NCBI GenBank assembly: GCA_044370695.1
Contig: JBILVB010000003.1
Coordinates: 1-59,105 of the forward strand
Direction of reading: 5' to 3'
Length of the DNA: 59,105 nucleotides
Source of the DNA: JBEIFW01 sp044370695
Lineage (GTDB): Bacteria; Actinomycetota; Acidimicrobiia; Acidimicrobiales; Ilumatobacteraceae
The stretch's first letter is position 1, and every line of letters begins with the position of its first letter. This document shows, piece by piece, positions 9,050-17,007 of this stretch. The translations under genes and the position numbers were made by a program. Below the pieces are notes generated by a model. That model had not been told where the DNA came from, did not search any database, and saw nothing but the letters and a program-made list of their open reading frames with translations.

Positions 9050-9055
9050 TAGGGT
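9050..9055 (+). promoter_or_regulatory. Leaderless -10 element (TAGGGT) for the carboxylase operon
   Basis: TAGGGT ends 7 nt before the GTG at 9063. The TANNNT element fits actinobacterial sigma-A -10 boxes. This spacing would place transcription start at or next to the start codon, and it argues against the GTG at 9054, which overlaps the element. Confidence 0.5.
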
Positions 9056-9062
9056 GCCGGAC

Positions 9063-10715
9063 GTGCTCCATTCGCCTGGGCTCCTCGCCCCACCGATCCG
9101 GTCCCGGCTCGATCCCCGGTCCGAGCAGTTCCGCCAGAACCGTTCCGAGATGCTCGGCGCGCTCGAAGAGATCGACCGGCTGCTCGACGAGGCCGCGGCC
9201 GGCGGCGGCCCGAGGTCGCACGCCCGTCTGGCCGAGCGGGGCAAGCTGCCGGTGCGCGAGCGGATCGCGCTGTTCCTCGACCCCGACTCGCCGTGGATCG
9301 AACTGAGCGCGCTCGCCGCCTACGACAGCGACTACACGATCGGCGGCGGCGCCGTCATCGGCATCGGGGTGGTCGCCGGCGTCGAGTGCGTGGTGTTCGC
9401 CAACGACCCGAGCGTGCTCGCCGGCGCCCTCACCCCCTACGTCGGCAAGAAGTGGCAGCGGGCCATGCAGATCGCCCGGGAGAACCGCATCCCGTATGTG
9501 TCGTTCGTCGAGTCCGCCGGTGCCGACCTGCGCCGTGGTGGCGACGAGACCGACGGCCCCAAGGGCGCGAAGACGGAGCACTTCGCCGAGTCGGGCCGGT
9601 TCTTCTACGACCTGATCGAACTGTCGAAGCTCGACATCCCGACGGTGTGCATCACGTTCGGGTCCTCCACGGCCGGCGGTGCCTACCAGCCCGGACTGTC
9701 CGACTACAACGTGTTCATCGACGGCGGCTCCAAGGTGTTCCTCGCCGGCCCGCCTCTGGTCAAGATGGCCACCGGCGAGGACTCCGACGACGAGACGCTC
9801 GGCGGGGCCCGCATGCACGCCGAGGTGAGCGGCCTGGCCGAGTACCTCGCCGTCGACGAGCGCGACGCCCTACGGCTGGCCCGAGAGGTGATGTCGCACC
9901 TCAACTGGCGCAAGCCTCCCTTCGCTCCCTGCGGTACCGGCGACGCCCCGATCTACGACCCCGAGGAACTGCTCGGCGTGCTCGGGCGGGATCTGCGCCA
10001 GCCGATCGACGTGCGCGACGTGATCGCCCGGGTGGTCGACGGGTCGCGCTTCGAGGAGTTCAAGGCGCTCTACGGGCCGACCCTGATCTGCGGGTGGGCC
10101 TCGATCCACGGCCATCCCGTCGGGATCCTCGGCAACAACGGCGCCCTGTTCCCCGAATCCTCGGAAAAGGGCGCCCACTTCATCCAGCTCTGCAACCAGC
10201 AGGACATCCCGCTCGTGTTCCTCCAGAACATCACCGGGTTCATGGTCGGCAAGGACTACGAGCGGGCCGGCATGGTCAAGCGGGGCAGCATGCTGATCAA
10301 CGCCGTGTCGAACTCGAACGTCCCACACCTCACGGTGATCCTGGGATCGAGCTACGGCGCCGGCACGTACGGCATGTCGGGCCGGGCGTTCGGCAACCGG
10401 TTCACCTTCATCTGGCCCACCTCGAAGATCGCCGTCATGGGTGGCGCCCAGATCGCCGGGGTCATGTCCATCGTCCGGCGGGGCCAGGCCGCCCGCGCCG
10501 GTCAACCCTTCGACGAGGAGGCCGACCGCGTGATCCGGGAGAGAGTCGAGGCGGCCCACGACGCCGAATCGCTTGCCCTGCAAGCGACCGGCGCGATCAG
10601 CGACGACGGCATCATCGACCCTCGCGACACCCGCACGGTGCTCGGGTTCTGCCTGTCGGTCGTACGCAACCGCGCCGTCGAGGGCGCCGAGGGCTACGGG
10701 GTGATCCGGCTGTGA
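9063..10715 (+). CDS. Acyl-CoA carboxylase, carboxyltransferase (beta) subunit
   Basis: The 550 aa protein is a full-length biotin-dependent carboxyltransferase. The N-half holds the acyl-CoA site (KLPVRERIALFLDPDSPWIE, ESAGADLRRGGDE, FGSSTAGGAYQPG). The C-half holds the carboxybiotin side (NNGALFPESSEKGAHFIQLC, GSSYGAGTYGMSGRAFGNRF). It transfers carboxyl from biotin on the partner subunit to an acyl-CoA. The AG-containing loops match the methylcrotonyl/geranyl/propionyl-CoA class. With the AtuA-like third gene, geranyl- or methylcrotonyl-like substrates are the best guess. The stop overlaps the next GTG (GTGA). An alternative GTG is at 9054. Confidence 0.85.
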   Translation: MLHSPGLLAPPIRSRLDPRSEQFRQNRSEMLGALEEIDRLLDEAAAGGGPRSHARLAERGKLPVRERIALFLDPDSPWIELSALAAYDSDYTIGGGAVIGIGVVAGVECVVFANDPSVLAGALTPYVGKKWQRAMQIARENRIPYVSFVESAGADLRRGGDETDGPKGAKTEHFAESGRFFYDLIELSKLDIPTVCITFGSSTAGGAYQPGLSDYNVFIDGGSKVFLAGPPLVKMATGEDSDDETLGGARMHAEVSGLAEYLAVDERDALRLAREVMSHLNWRKPPFAPCGTGDAPIYDPEELLGVLGRDLRQPIDVRDVIARVVDGSRFEEFKALYGPTLICGWASIHGHPVGILGNNGALFPESSEKGAHFIQLCNQQDIPLVFLQNITGFMVGKDYERAGMVKRGSMLINAVSNSNVPHLTVILGSSYGAGTYGMSGRAFGNRFTFIWPTSKIAVMGGAQIAGVMSIVRRGQAARAGQPFDEEADRVIRERVEAAHDAESLALQATGAISDDGIIDPRDTRTVLGFCLSVVRNRAVEGAEGYGVIRL

Positions 10716-12682
10716 GCACGCTGCGCACCCTGCTGGTCGCCAACCGGGGCGAGATCGCCCGACGCATCACCCGCACCGCCCGGGCCATGGGGTTGCGGGT
10801 CGTGGCCGTCTACGTCGACGCCGACGCCGACGCCCCGTTCGTGTCCGAGGCCGACGACGCCGTCCGCCTGGCCTCGGGCACCTACCTCGATCCCGCCGGC
10901 ATCGTCGCCGCCGCACGGGCCACGGGCGCCGATGCCGTGCATCCCGGCTACGGCTTCCTGTCGGAGAACGCCGGCTTCGCCCGCGCCGTCACCGAAGCCG
11001 GCCTGGTGTGGGTCGGGCCGGGTCCCGACGCGATCTCGGCCATGGGCGACAAGCTCGCCGCCAAGCGCCTCGCCGTCGAGGCCGGCGTGCCGACGCTGCC
11101 GTCGGCCGAGGGCGTCGACGGCGCCGCCGAGGTCGGCTACCCGCTGCTGGTCAAGGCGGCGGCCGGCGGCGGCGGCAAGGGCATGCGGATCGTCCACACG
11201 GCTGACGAGTTGCTCGAGTCCGTCGAGGCGGCCCAGCGCGAGGCCCTCGGCGGCTTCGGCGACGCCACGGTGTTCCTCGAGCGCTACGTGCCCCGGGCCC
11301 GTCACATCGAGATCCAGATCCTCGGCGACACGCACGGCAACCTCGTGCACCTCGGCGAGCGGGAGTGCTCGATCCAGCGCCGCCACCAGAAGGTGGTCGA
11401 GGAGGCGCCGTCACCGGTGGTCGACGCCGAGATGCGCGCCGCCATGGGCGAGGCCGCCCTCTCCTTGGCCCGCCGCCTCGGCTACGTCTCGGCCGGCACG
11501 GTCGAGTTCCTCGTCGACGACGCCCCCGGCCCCGACGGCCGGCGCCCCTTCTACTTCCTCGAGGTGAACACCCGGCTCCAGGTGGAGCATCCGGTCACCG
11601 AGGCCGTCACGGGGCTCGACCTCGTGCGCGAGCAGCTGCGGATCGCAGCAGGAGAGCCGCTCGGCTACGCCCAGGGCGACGTCACCCTCACGGGCCATGC
11701 CGTCGAGGTGCGCCTGTACGCCGAGGACCCGGCCAACGGGTTCCTGCCCGCCACCGGCACGCTGTCGGCCTACGTGCCGGCCGCCGACCCGGCCGTGCGC
11801 TGGGACGCCGGGGTGCACCAGGGTTCGGTGGTCGGCACCTCGTTCGACCCGATGCTGGCCAAGGTGATCGCGCATGCCGGCACCCGCACGGAAGCGGCGC
11901 TGCGCCTCGCCCTGGCCCTCGAGCGCACCCACCTCGGTGGGGTGATCACCAACCGGGACTTCCTCGTGGCCACGCTGCGCCACGACGCCTACCTGGCGGG
12001 CGACACGACGACGGCGTTCATCGACGAGCACGCCCCGGCGCGCGTCGTGGTGCCGGGGCCGGAGCGCCTGGCCCGGGTCGCGGCTGCGGTCGCGCTGTGG
12101 GTGCAGGGCACGAACCGGGCGTCGGCCCGGGTGCTCGAGTACCTGCCGTCGGGGTGGCGCAACGCCCGCATGCCCGACGAGCGGGTCGCGCTCGATCTCG
12201 GGGGCGAGCGGATCGAGGTCCGCTACCGCATCCGGCGCGACGGCCGGTTCGGTCTCGGTGACGGTGCGACCGCAACGATCCACGCCTGGTCGCCCGACGG
12301 TATCGACGCCACCGTCGGCGACCGGCGGGTGCGGCTGCGGATCACCCGGGGCGGCAGCGCCGGGCCGGGGGCCGGCGACCGCCTCTACGTCCACGACGGG
12401 GCCGGCGATCTCGACGTCGTCGTGCTGCCCCGCTTCACCGTGCCGGGCAGCGACGCCCCCACCGGCGGCCTCACGGCGCCCATGCCGGGCAAGGTGCTCG
12501 ACGTGCGCGTCGCCACCGGCGACACGGTGACGGCCGGGCAGGTGCTGTTGATCCTGGAAGCGATGAAGATGGAGCACCGCATCACCGCCCCCACCGACGG
12601 GACGGTGACGACGGTGTCGGTCGCCGCAGGCGACCAGGTCGAGCGGGGCGCCGCCCTGCTGCACGTGGAGGAGGCCGGCTGA
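10712..12682 (+). CDS. Acyl-CoA carboxylase alpha subunit (biotin carboxylase + BCCP)
   Basis: The 656 aa protein starts STLRTLLVANRGEIARRI, the canonical biotin carboxylase N-terminus. An ATP-grasp domain follows (LLVKAAAGGGGKGMRIV glycine loop; VEVNTRLQVEHPVTE catalytic segment, here LEVNTRLQVEHPVTE). The C-terminal biotinyl domain carries EAMKM with the biotin-accepting Lys619. It carboxylates its own biotin with ATP and bicarbonate and feeds the beta subunit encoded just upstream. Very long open frames upstream of the GTG at 10712 run through the beta gene and are not real. Its stop overlaps the next ATG by one base (TGATG), so the three genes are one translationally coupled operon. Confidence 0.92.
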   Translation: MSTLRTLLVANRGEIARRITRTARAMGLRVVAVYVDADADAPFVSEADDAVRLASGTYLDPAGIVAAARATGADAVHPGYGFLSENAGFARAVTEAGLVWVGPGPDAISAMGDKLAAKRLAVEAGVPTLPSAEGVDGAAEVGYPLLVKAAAGGGGKGMRIVHTADELLESVEAAQREALGGFGDATVFLERYVPRARHIEIQILGDTHGNLVHLGERECSIQRRHQKVVEEAPSPVVDAEMRAAMGEAALSLARRLGYVSAGTVEFLVDDAPGPDGRRPFYFLEVNTRLQVEHPVTEAVTGLDLVREQLRIAAGEPLGYAQGDVTLTGHAVEVRLYAEDPANGFLPATGTLSAYVPAADPAVRWDAGVHQGSVVGTSFDPMLAKVIAHAGTRTEAALRLALALERTHLGGVITNRDFLVATLRHDAYLAGDTTTAFIDEHAPARVVVPGPERLARVAAAVALWVQGTNRASARVLEYLPSGWRNARMPDERVALDLGGERIEVRYRIRRDGRFGLGDGATATIHAWSPDGIDATVGDRRVRLRITRGGSAGPGAGDRLYVHDGAGDLDVVVLPRFTVPGSDAPTGGLTAPMPGKVLDVRVATGDTVTAGQVLLILEAMKMEHRITAPTDGTVTTVSVAAGDQVERGAALLHVEEAG

Positions 12683-14442
12683 TGACGACGAACACCCCGA
12701 TCCGGATCGCGAACTGCTCCGGGTTCTACGGCGACCGGGTGGCGGCGGCCCGCGAGATGGTCGAGGGCGGCCCGATCGACGCCCTCACCGGCGACTGGCT
12801 CGCCGAGCTGACGATGCTCATCCTGGCCAAGAACCGGGCCAAGGACGTGAACACCGGCTACGCCCGCACGTTCGTCACCCAGATGGAGCAGGTGATGGGC
12901 ACCTGCCTCGACAAGGGGATCAAGGTCGTCACCAACGCGGGTGGGCTGAACCCGGCCGGGTGCGCCGAGGCGGTCCACCAGGTGGCCTCGAAGCTCGGTC
13001 TGAACCCGACGATCGCCTACGTCGCCGGCGACGACCTGCTCGACCGCCTCGGCGACCTCCAGGCGGCTGGCCACGACCTGGCCAACCTCGACACCGGCGC
13101 GCCGTACGGGGCGCGCAAGGCGATGACGGCCAACGCCTACCTTGGGTGCTTCGGCGCCGTCGAAGCGCTGAACCGGGGCGCCGACATCGTCATCACCGGC
13201 CGCACCACCGACGCCGCCGTGGTGATGGCTCCGGCGGCGTGGAAGTTCGGCTGGACCCGCACCGACTGGGACCGCCTCGCCGGGGCCTGCGTGGCCGGCC
13301 ACGTGATCGAGTGCGGCTGCCAGTGCACGGGCGGCAACTACAGCTTCTTCACCGAGATCCCCCGGATGCTCCACCTCGGGTTCCCGATCGCGGAGATCTA
13401 CCCCGACGGCTCGTCGGTGATCACCAAGCACGAGAACACCGACGGCGCCGTCACCGTCGGCACCGTCACCGCGCAGCTCCTGTACGAGATCGGCGGCCCC
13501 CGGTACTTCAACCCCGACGTGGTCGCCCGGTTCGACACGATCTCCCTCGCCCAGGAGGGCCCGGACCGGGTCCGGATCTCCGGCGTGCGGGGCGAGCCCG
13601 CCCCCGAGACGCTCAAGGTGTGCATCAACTACGAGGGCGGCTACCGCAACTCGATGAACTTCCTGCTGACCGGCCTCGACATCGAGGCCAAGGCCGCCCT
13701 CGTCGAGGAGCAGCTGTGGGCCCACCTGCCCGGGGGCAAGGCGTCGTTCCGCGAGGTCACCCGGCAGTTCTGGCGGCTCGACAAGTCCGATCCCGGCACC
13801 AACGAGGAGGCCGTGGCCAGCCTCACGATCACGGTGAAGGACGACGACGCCCGCAAGGTCGGCCGAGCGTTCGCCTCGCCGGCGGTCGAGCTGGGCCTGG
13901 CGTCGTATCCCGGGTACTTCGGCGGCGGCGGACCGCGTGAGGCCGAGGCCTACGGCGTCTACTGGCCGACGCTCGTGCCGGGCGATCTCGTCCACCACGA
14001 GGTGGTCGTCGCCGGGGACCGCACGGTCGTCGACTCCACCCCGGGCGGCCTGCCGGGCACACCGGTCGAGCCCACTGCGGTCGACCTGCCGCCGGTGCCG
14101 GACGGCCCCACGGTGCGAGCCCCACTCGGGCGGATCATCGGCGCCCGCAGCGGCGACAAGGGCGGCAACGCCAACGCCGGGTTGTTCGCCCGGTCGGCGG
14201 AGGCCTACGCCTGGCTGGCGTCGTTCCTCACCGCGGACAAGATCCGGGAGCTGTATCCCGAGGCGGCCGCCCATCCGATCGACCGCTACGAGTTCCCGAA
14301 CCTGTGGTCGCTGAACATCGTCTTCCACGGGCTGTTGGAGGACGGGGTCGCGGCGGCCACCCGTCAGGACCGCCAGGCCAAAGGCCTCGGCGAGTACCTG
14401 CGATCTCGGGTCGTCGACATCCCGGCGGCCTTGCTGCCCTGA
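12682..14442 (+). CDS. AtuA-like acyclic terpene utilisation family protein (DUF1446)
   Basis: This 586 aa protein combines an N-terminal DUF1446 domain (about 5-450: RIANCSGFYGDRVAAAREM, LAELTMLILAK, NAGGLNPAGCAEAVH, GAPYGARKAMTANAYLG) with a C-terminal AtuA-type domain (about 470-586: LGRIIGARSGDKGGNANAGL, YEFPNLWSLNIVFHG). AtuA family proteins are encoded with geranyl-CoA carboxylase subunits AtuC and AtuF in citronellol/geraniol degradation; their exact reaction is not settled. Position as third gene of a carboxylase operon with a 1 bp overlap supports the same pathway or a related branched-acid pathway here. It has several Cys near 320 (ECGCQCTGG) that could bind metal. Confidence 0.85.
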   Translation: MTTNTPIRIANCSGFYGDRVAAAREMVEGGPIDALTGDWLAELTMLILAKNRAKDVNTGYARTFVTQMEQVMGTCLDKGIKVVTNAGGLNPAGCAEAVHQVASKLGLNPTIAYVAGDDLLDRLGDLQAAGHDLANLDTGAPYGARKAMTANAYLGCFGAVEALNRGADIVITGRTTDAAVVMAPAAWKFGWTRTDWDRLAGACVAGHVIECGCQCTGGNYSFFTEIPRMLHLGFPIAEIYPDGSSVITKHENTDGAVTVGTVTAQLLYEIGGPRYFNPDVVARFDTISLAQEGPDRVRISGVRGEPAPETLKVCINYEGGYRNSMNFLLTGLDIEAKAALVEEQLWAHLPGGKASFREVTRQFWRLDKSDPGTNEEAVASLTITVKDDDARKVGRAFASPAVELGLASYPGYFGGGGPREAEAYGVYWPTLVPGDLVHHEVVVAGDRTVVDSTPGGLPGTPVEPTAVDLPPVPDGPTVRAPLGRIIGARSGDKGGNANAGLFARSAEAYAWLASFLTADKIRELYPEAAAHPIDRYEFPNLWSLNIVFHGLLEDGVAAATRQDRQAKGLGEYLRSRVVDIPAALLP

Positions 14443-14526
14443 GCCGGTTCCCGGGCGGACAGGCAAGCTTTCGTACGGAGGCCGTCCGAATCTCGAACGT
14501 CGCCTCGAAGAGCCGAAGGCAGGCAC

Positions 14527-15060
14527 ATGTCCTTCGTCGACGGTGACGACCTCTGCGCCGGATGTAACCGATGCTGCCGGCCGGTCGAGGGGCTCCTCGT
14601 CACGGACGACGAGCTCGCGCGCCTTCCCCGGCTTGCGCCGTTCGTCGTCGACCGCGATCAGGGGCTGCTGCGCCTCGACATGCCCGACGGTTGCCCCTAT
14701 CTCGGTGACGACGGCTGGTGCACCACGTTCGAGACCCGACCGTTCGACTGTTCGTTGTTCCCCGCACAGATCGGCGGGGTACGCCGAGCCCCCGGTCGAC
14801 GGGCCGTGGAGGTCACTTGGCGCTTCGGCGGCTTCGAGTGCCCGTCGCGTGCGGCGTTCGTCGCACGTGCGGTGTCGACCGAGCAGACCGAGGCGCTGCA
14901 GGCCTGGATCGGGCGGGCCTACGACACGGAGGAGGTCACGGTCGTCCACGACCGGAGCCCGGACCGGCTCGCCCAGCGGGTCCGCCGGCGCCTCCCGAAC
15001 CGGGTACGTGCGCCCTTGGCCGGGGCGCGCCGACGTGTGCGCACCGTGTTCAGTCGCTGA
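14527..15060 (+). CDS. YkgJ family cysteine cluster protein
   Basis: The 177 aa protein has the YkgJ (UPF0153) pattern: CAGCNRCC near residue 10, then CPYLGDDGWCTTFETRPFDC, which together give the conserved Cys set expected to hold a zinc or Fe-S centre. Function in this family is undefined. The C-terminus is Arg-rich. The ATG is preceded by AAGGCAGG. The gene overlaps the oppositely oriented oxygenase by exactly 11 bp at their stops. Confidence 0.8.
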   Translation: MSFVDGDDLCAGCNRCCRPVEGLLVTDDELARLPRLAPFVVDRDQGLLRLDMPDGCPYLGDDGWCTTFETRPFDCSLFPAQIGGVRRAPGRRAVEVTWRFGGFECPSRAAFVARAVSTEQTEALQAWIGRAYDTEEVTVVHDRSPDRLAQRVRRRLPNRVRAPLAGARRRVRTVFSR

Positions 15061-16123
15061 CCTCGACGGGCGACGAAGCATCGGGGTGGTGGGCGGCGAC
15101 GTTGGCCGGGTAGCTGCGGCAGTAGTAGTTCCACAACTGCTGGCCGTAGACGCCGGTGGCACGACCGGTGGTACCGGTCCGGCCCGCCGCCAGGTCCTCC
15201 CGGGTCGCCATGAACCCGGCGCCTGCGTGCCGGGGCGATGCTGCGACCGCAGCGGCGAACTGTGGGGTGAGCGGCAGCGGCACCAACTCGGTCCGCAGGT
15301 CGGGGCCGTGGAAGTAGGCCGACGAGTACCGCTCGCCCTCGGCGATCACCCGGTGCGTCGTGGCCACCAGGTAGTTCCCGGTCATCTCCTGCAAGAGTTC
15401 GCCCAGGTTCACGACCAAGGCGTCGTCGCGCACCGGAACGTCGATCCACTCCCCCAACGGGTTCTGCACCTGCAACCCACCGACGCCGTGCTGGGCGAGG
15501 ATCGTCACGAACCCGGCGTCGTGATGGGCGTTCACCCCGGCCATGCCCGAGGGGGTCGCCGGGTATCGGATCAGTTTGGCCAACGAGAACGGGCGCTCGC
15601 CGAACACCCGGCCCAGGTGACCCTCGTCGAGACCGAGCCCGAGCGACAGCACGGCGAGGATCTCGTCGGCCAGTGACGCCGCCGCCGTGAGGAAGGCCGA
15701 CACCGCCGTCCGGAACCCCGGAACCAGCGACTCCTCGGGCCACTGGTTCGGGCCATCGAGGCGGAGATAGGCCGGCCGCGTCGAGGCCGGCCGCGTCGGG
15801 TGCTCGGTGGCCAGGTCGAGCTGCTCGCGCTGGTCCGGGCGGCCGTCGGTGAGCTCGGCGCCGACCGGTTCCCACCCGCGGAACTGCGGCGAGCGTCGCT
15901 TGTCCACGGTTCGCTTCGCAGCATCGTCGAGCGCGAAGAACCGTTGCAGCGCATCGAGATGCGCATCCATCACGACCGACGGAACCCCGTGGCCGGTCAA
16001 CAGGAAGAACCCGACCTCGTGGCACACGCGGCACACCTCGGCGGCGAAGGCCCGCCGGTCGGCTCCCGGATCGCGCCACGCGGCGAGATCGATGACCGGC
16101 AACTCGGTGAACGTCGAAGGCAC
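15050..16123 (-). CDS. Isopenicillin N synthase-like 2-oxoglutarate/Fe(II) oxygenase
   Basis: The 357 aa protein has the DIOX_N segment (LPVIDLAAWRD, EVGFFLLTGHGVP) and the Fe(II)/2OG jelly-roll core. Fe ligands are His200 and Asp202 in AHHDAGF and His257 in TTHRV; the 2OG-binding RxS motif is Arg265-Ser267 (RYSSAYF). Such enzymes hydroxylate, desaturate or cyclise small molecules, and the substrate cannot be read from sequence. The start is a GTG; TAGGAC lies 6 nt before it, a weak leaderless-type -10. The gene is divergent from the SDR, with a 60 bp gap. Confidence 0.85.
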   Translation of the reverse strand: MPSTFTELPVIDLAAWRDPGADRRAFAAEVCRVCHEVGFFLLTGHGVPSVVMDAHLDALQRFFALDDAAKRTVDKRRSPQFRGWEPVGAELTDGRPDQREQLDLATEHPTRPASTRPAYLRLDGPNQWPEESLVPGFRTAVSAFLTAAASLADEILAVLSLGLGLDEGHLGRVFGERPFSLAKLIRYPATPSGMAGVNAHHDAGFVTILAQHGVGGLQVQNPLGEWIDVPVRDDALVVNLGELLQEMTGNYLVATTHRVIAEGERYSSAYFHGPDLRTELVPLPLTPQFAAAVAASPRHAGAGFMATREDLAAGRTGTTGRATGVYGQQLWNYYCRSYPANVAAHHPDASSPVEVSD

Positions 16124-16183
16124 GCCGCGGTCCTAGCGCACCGGCGCTTGCGCTCGCGCCGGATCGGAGGCGAAGGTGACGGT

Positions 16184-16996
16184 ATGGACGACCTCAGGGG
16201 GAAGGTCGCCGTCGTCACCGGCGGCGCATCGGGCATCGGCTACGCCACGGCGGCGGCACTCGCCGCCGAGGGCATGACCCCGGTGCTGGTGGACATCGAA
16301 CGGGTCCGCGTCGAGGCGGCGGCCGAACGGCTCGGCGGCGCCGGCTACGTCTGCGACGTGTCGGACTTCGACGCCATGACCGCATTGGCCGACGAGATCT
16401 TCGATCGGTTCGGCCATGTCGACGTCGTGTTCAACAACGCCGGGGTCGCCGTCGGCGGGCCGATCACCGAGATGACCCACCAGGACTGGAAATGGATCAT
16501 CGACGTCGACCTGTGGGGACCGATCCACGGGGTCGAGGCGTTCGTGCCCCGCATGGTCGAGCAGGGCACCGGGGGCCACGTGCTGTTCACTGCCTCGTTC
16601 GCCGGCCTGGTGCCCAACGTCGGCCTCGGCCCGTACTGCGTCGCCAAGTACGGGGTGGTCGCCCTGGCCGAAGTCCTGCAGCGGGAGTTGCGCCCGCACC
16701 AGATCGGCGTCTCGGTGCTGTGCCCGATGCGGGTCGCGACGGACATCGGCACCTCGGAACGGAACCGGCCGGTCGACCTCGGCGGACCCGACGCGTCACC
16801 CCGGGTGCTCGACCAGGACGAGTCGAACCCCGATCTCGCCGGCCGGGTGCTCGACGTCGACGGCGTCGCCGGCCTGGTCGTCGAGGCCGTGAAGGCCAAC
16901 CGGCTGTACGTGCTGCCCCACGCCGAGTCGCGCACCCCGATCCGACGCCGGTTCGAGCGCATCGACCGCACCTTCGACGAGCAGCCGGCGGTCTGA
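16184..16996 (+). CDS. SDR family NAD(P)-dependent oxidoreductase
   Basis: This 270 aa classical short-chain dehydrogenase has the TGGASGIG cofactor loop at residue 12 onward, NNAG at about 88, a catalytic Ser in FTASFAG and the Tyr-x-x-x-Lys pair in YCVAKYG. VDIER after the second strand suggests NAD(H) preference through the Asp. The C-terminus is extended relative to the minimal fold (PRVLDQDESNPDLAG). An upstream in-frame extension would overlap the divergent oxygenase, so the ATG at 16184 was chosen. Substrate is unknown. Confidence 0.85.
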   Translation: MDDLRGKVAVVTGGASGIGYATAAALAAEGMTPVLVDIERVRVEAAAERLGGAGYVCDVSDFDAMTALADEIFDRFGHVDVVFNNAGVAVGGPITEMTHQDWKWIIDVDLWGPIHGVEAFVPRMVEQGTGGHVLFTASFAGLVPNVGLGPYCVAKYGVVALAEVLQRELRPHQIGVSVLCPMRVATDIGTSERNRPVDLGGPDASPRVLDQDESNPDLAGRVLDVDGVAGLVVEAVKANRLYVLPHAESRTPIRRRFERIDRTFDEQPAV

Positions 16997-17007
16997 CGGT
17001 TCAGACC
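16990..17007. terminator. Stop-codon palindrome between SDR and L,D-transpeptidase
   Basis: GGTCTGA (16990-16996) and TCAGACC (17001-17007) form a perfect 7 bp stem with a 4 nt loop. The two convergent TGA stops are inside the arms, and only 4 bp separate the genes. It is short for a terminator, so this is tentative. Confidence 0.4.

Noticed and set aside
9293..10711. Upstream extension of the biotin carboxylase frame
   Set aside because: The extension is an out-of-frame reading of the carboxyltransferase gene; the canonical VANRGEIA N-terminus begins at the GTG at 10712.
12385..15162. Very long minus-strand frame opposite the AtuA-like gene
   Set aside because: Composition is repetitive acidic/His-Arg with no motif, while the plus strand has a recognisable protein. 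The same reasoning applies to long antisense frames at 3669-5228, 4756-6939, 20955-22970, 29114-32410, 34197-36110 and 42166-45039.
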